Below are positions 63,910-64,000 of a stretch of DNA of 64,000 bases, piece after piece; the stretch's first letter is position 1; each line of letters begins with the position of its first letter. The DNA lies in NCBI GenBank assembly GCA_034440615.1, contig JAOTOM010004290.1, positions 62,001 through 126,000 on the forward strand, written 5' to 3'. The notes below the pieces were generated by a model, which ran no database searches, was not told the origin of the DNA, and was given only the letters and a program-made list of their open reading frames with translations. This stretch comes from Ashinkailepas kermadecensis. Lineage: Eukaryota; Arthropoda; Thecostraca; Neolepadidae. The position numbers were made by a program, and so were the translations under genes.

Positions 63910-64000
63910 GCAGTGGCGGATGCATAGCACGAACACATTGCTCAGACCTGTTTGTATCAGATTTCATGGCTAGCTTAAAATGTTCATTACATTGTGATTC
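63910..64000 (+). mobile_element. hAT-type terminus at the window edge
   Basis: CAGTGGCGGATGCATAG is a CAGTGGCG-class start like those near 13021 and 47995. The element would extend past the right edge and cannot be confirmed. Confidence 0.35.

Overview
The window looks like a transposon-rich stretch of an arthropod nuclear genome, probably a crustacean, although the species cannot be named from sequence alone. The reasons are spliced genes with short AT-rich introns and GT-AG sites, scattered interstitial TTAGG-type (CCTAA) telomere-like repeats, a DD34D mariner, CR1-like and I-clade LINEs, many hAT elements with 8-bp target duplications, and numerous minisatellites. There is no bacterial gene organisation.

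Four host-type gene models stand out. (1) 1-2487 (-) is a spliced BED-finger hAT transposase-like gene. Seven exons join in frame and the gene runs off the left edge. (2) About 8971-11597 (+) is a TATA-promoter gene for a small secreted Ser/Thr/Trp repeat protein; the link between promoter and coding exon is inferred. (3) 14753-16195 (-) is a pyrroline-5-carboxylate reductase-like protein with an N-terminal zinc finger. (4) 48612-55926 (-) is a second hAT-like gene, of the KIAA1586 type by recall. Its exon 1 and exon 2 match in splice phase across a 4.07-kb intron that holds three hAT MITEs.

The rest is layered mobile DNA. 2.5-8.3 kb holds GGGCCC-type arrays, hAT ends, a 36-bp minisatellite and a foldback element. 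11.8-13.7 kb holds a dead mariner and MITEs. 19.8-26.7 kb holds dispersed repeats, foldbacks and a dead CR1-like LINE. 28.4-37.7 kb is one LINE split by an 8.2-kb hAT-like insertion whose 8-bp target duplication is intact. 37.7-42.75 kb is an I-clade LINE whose ORF1 is split by a tRNA-derived SINE with a perfect 14-bp duplication. 42.9-47.7 kb holds LINE and hAT fragments. 52.5-56.7 kb is a cluster of hAT MITEs, one carrying a roughly 103-bp satellite array. 56.7-63.7 kb holds satellites, a 445-bp inverted repeat pair, a LINE fragment and further minisatellites.

The elements appear to interact. The SINE shares its 3' tail with the I-clade LINE, which suggests it borrows the LINE reverse transcriptase. 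Several MITE families share the CAGGGG(C/T)GTCG end type and 8-bp duplications expected from a hAT transposase. Two hAT-like genes are present, but nothing in the sequence proves that either one mobilises these MITEs.
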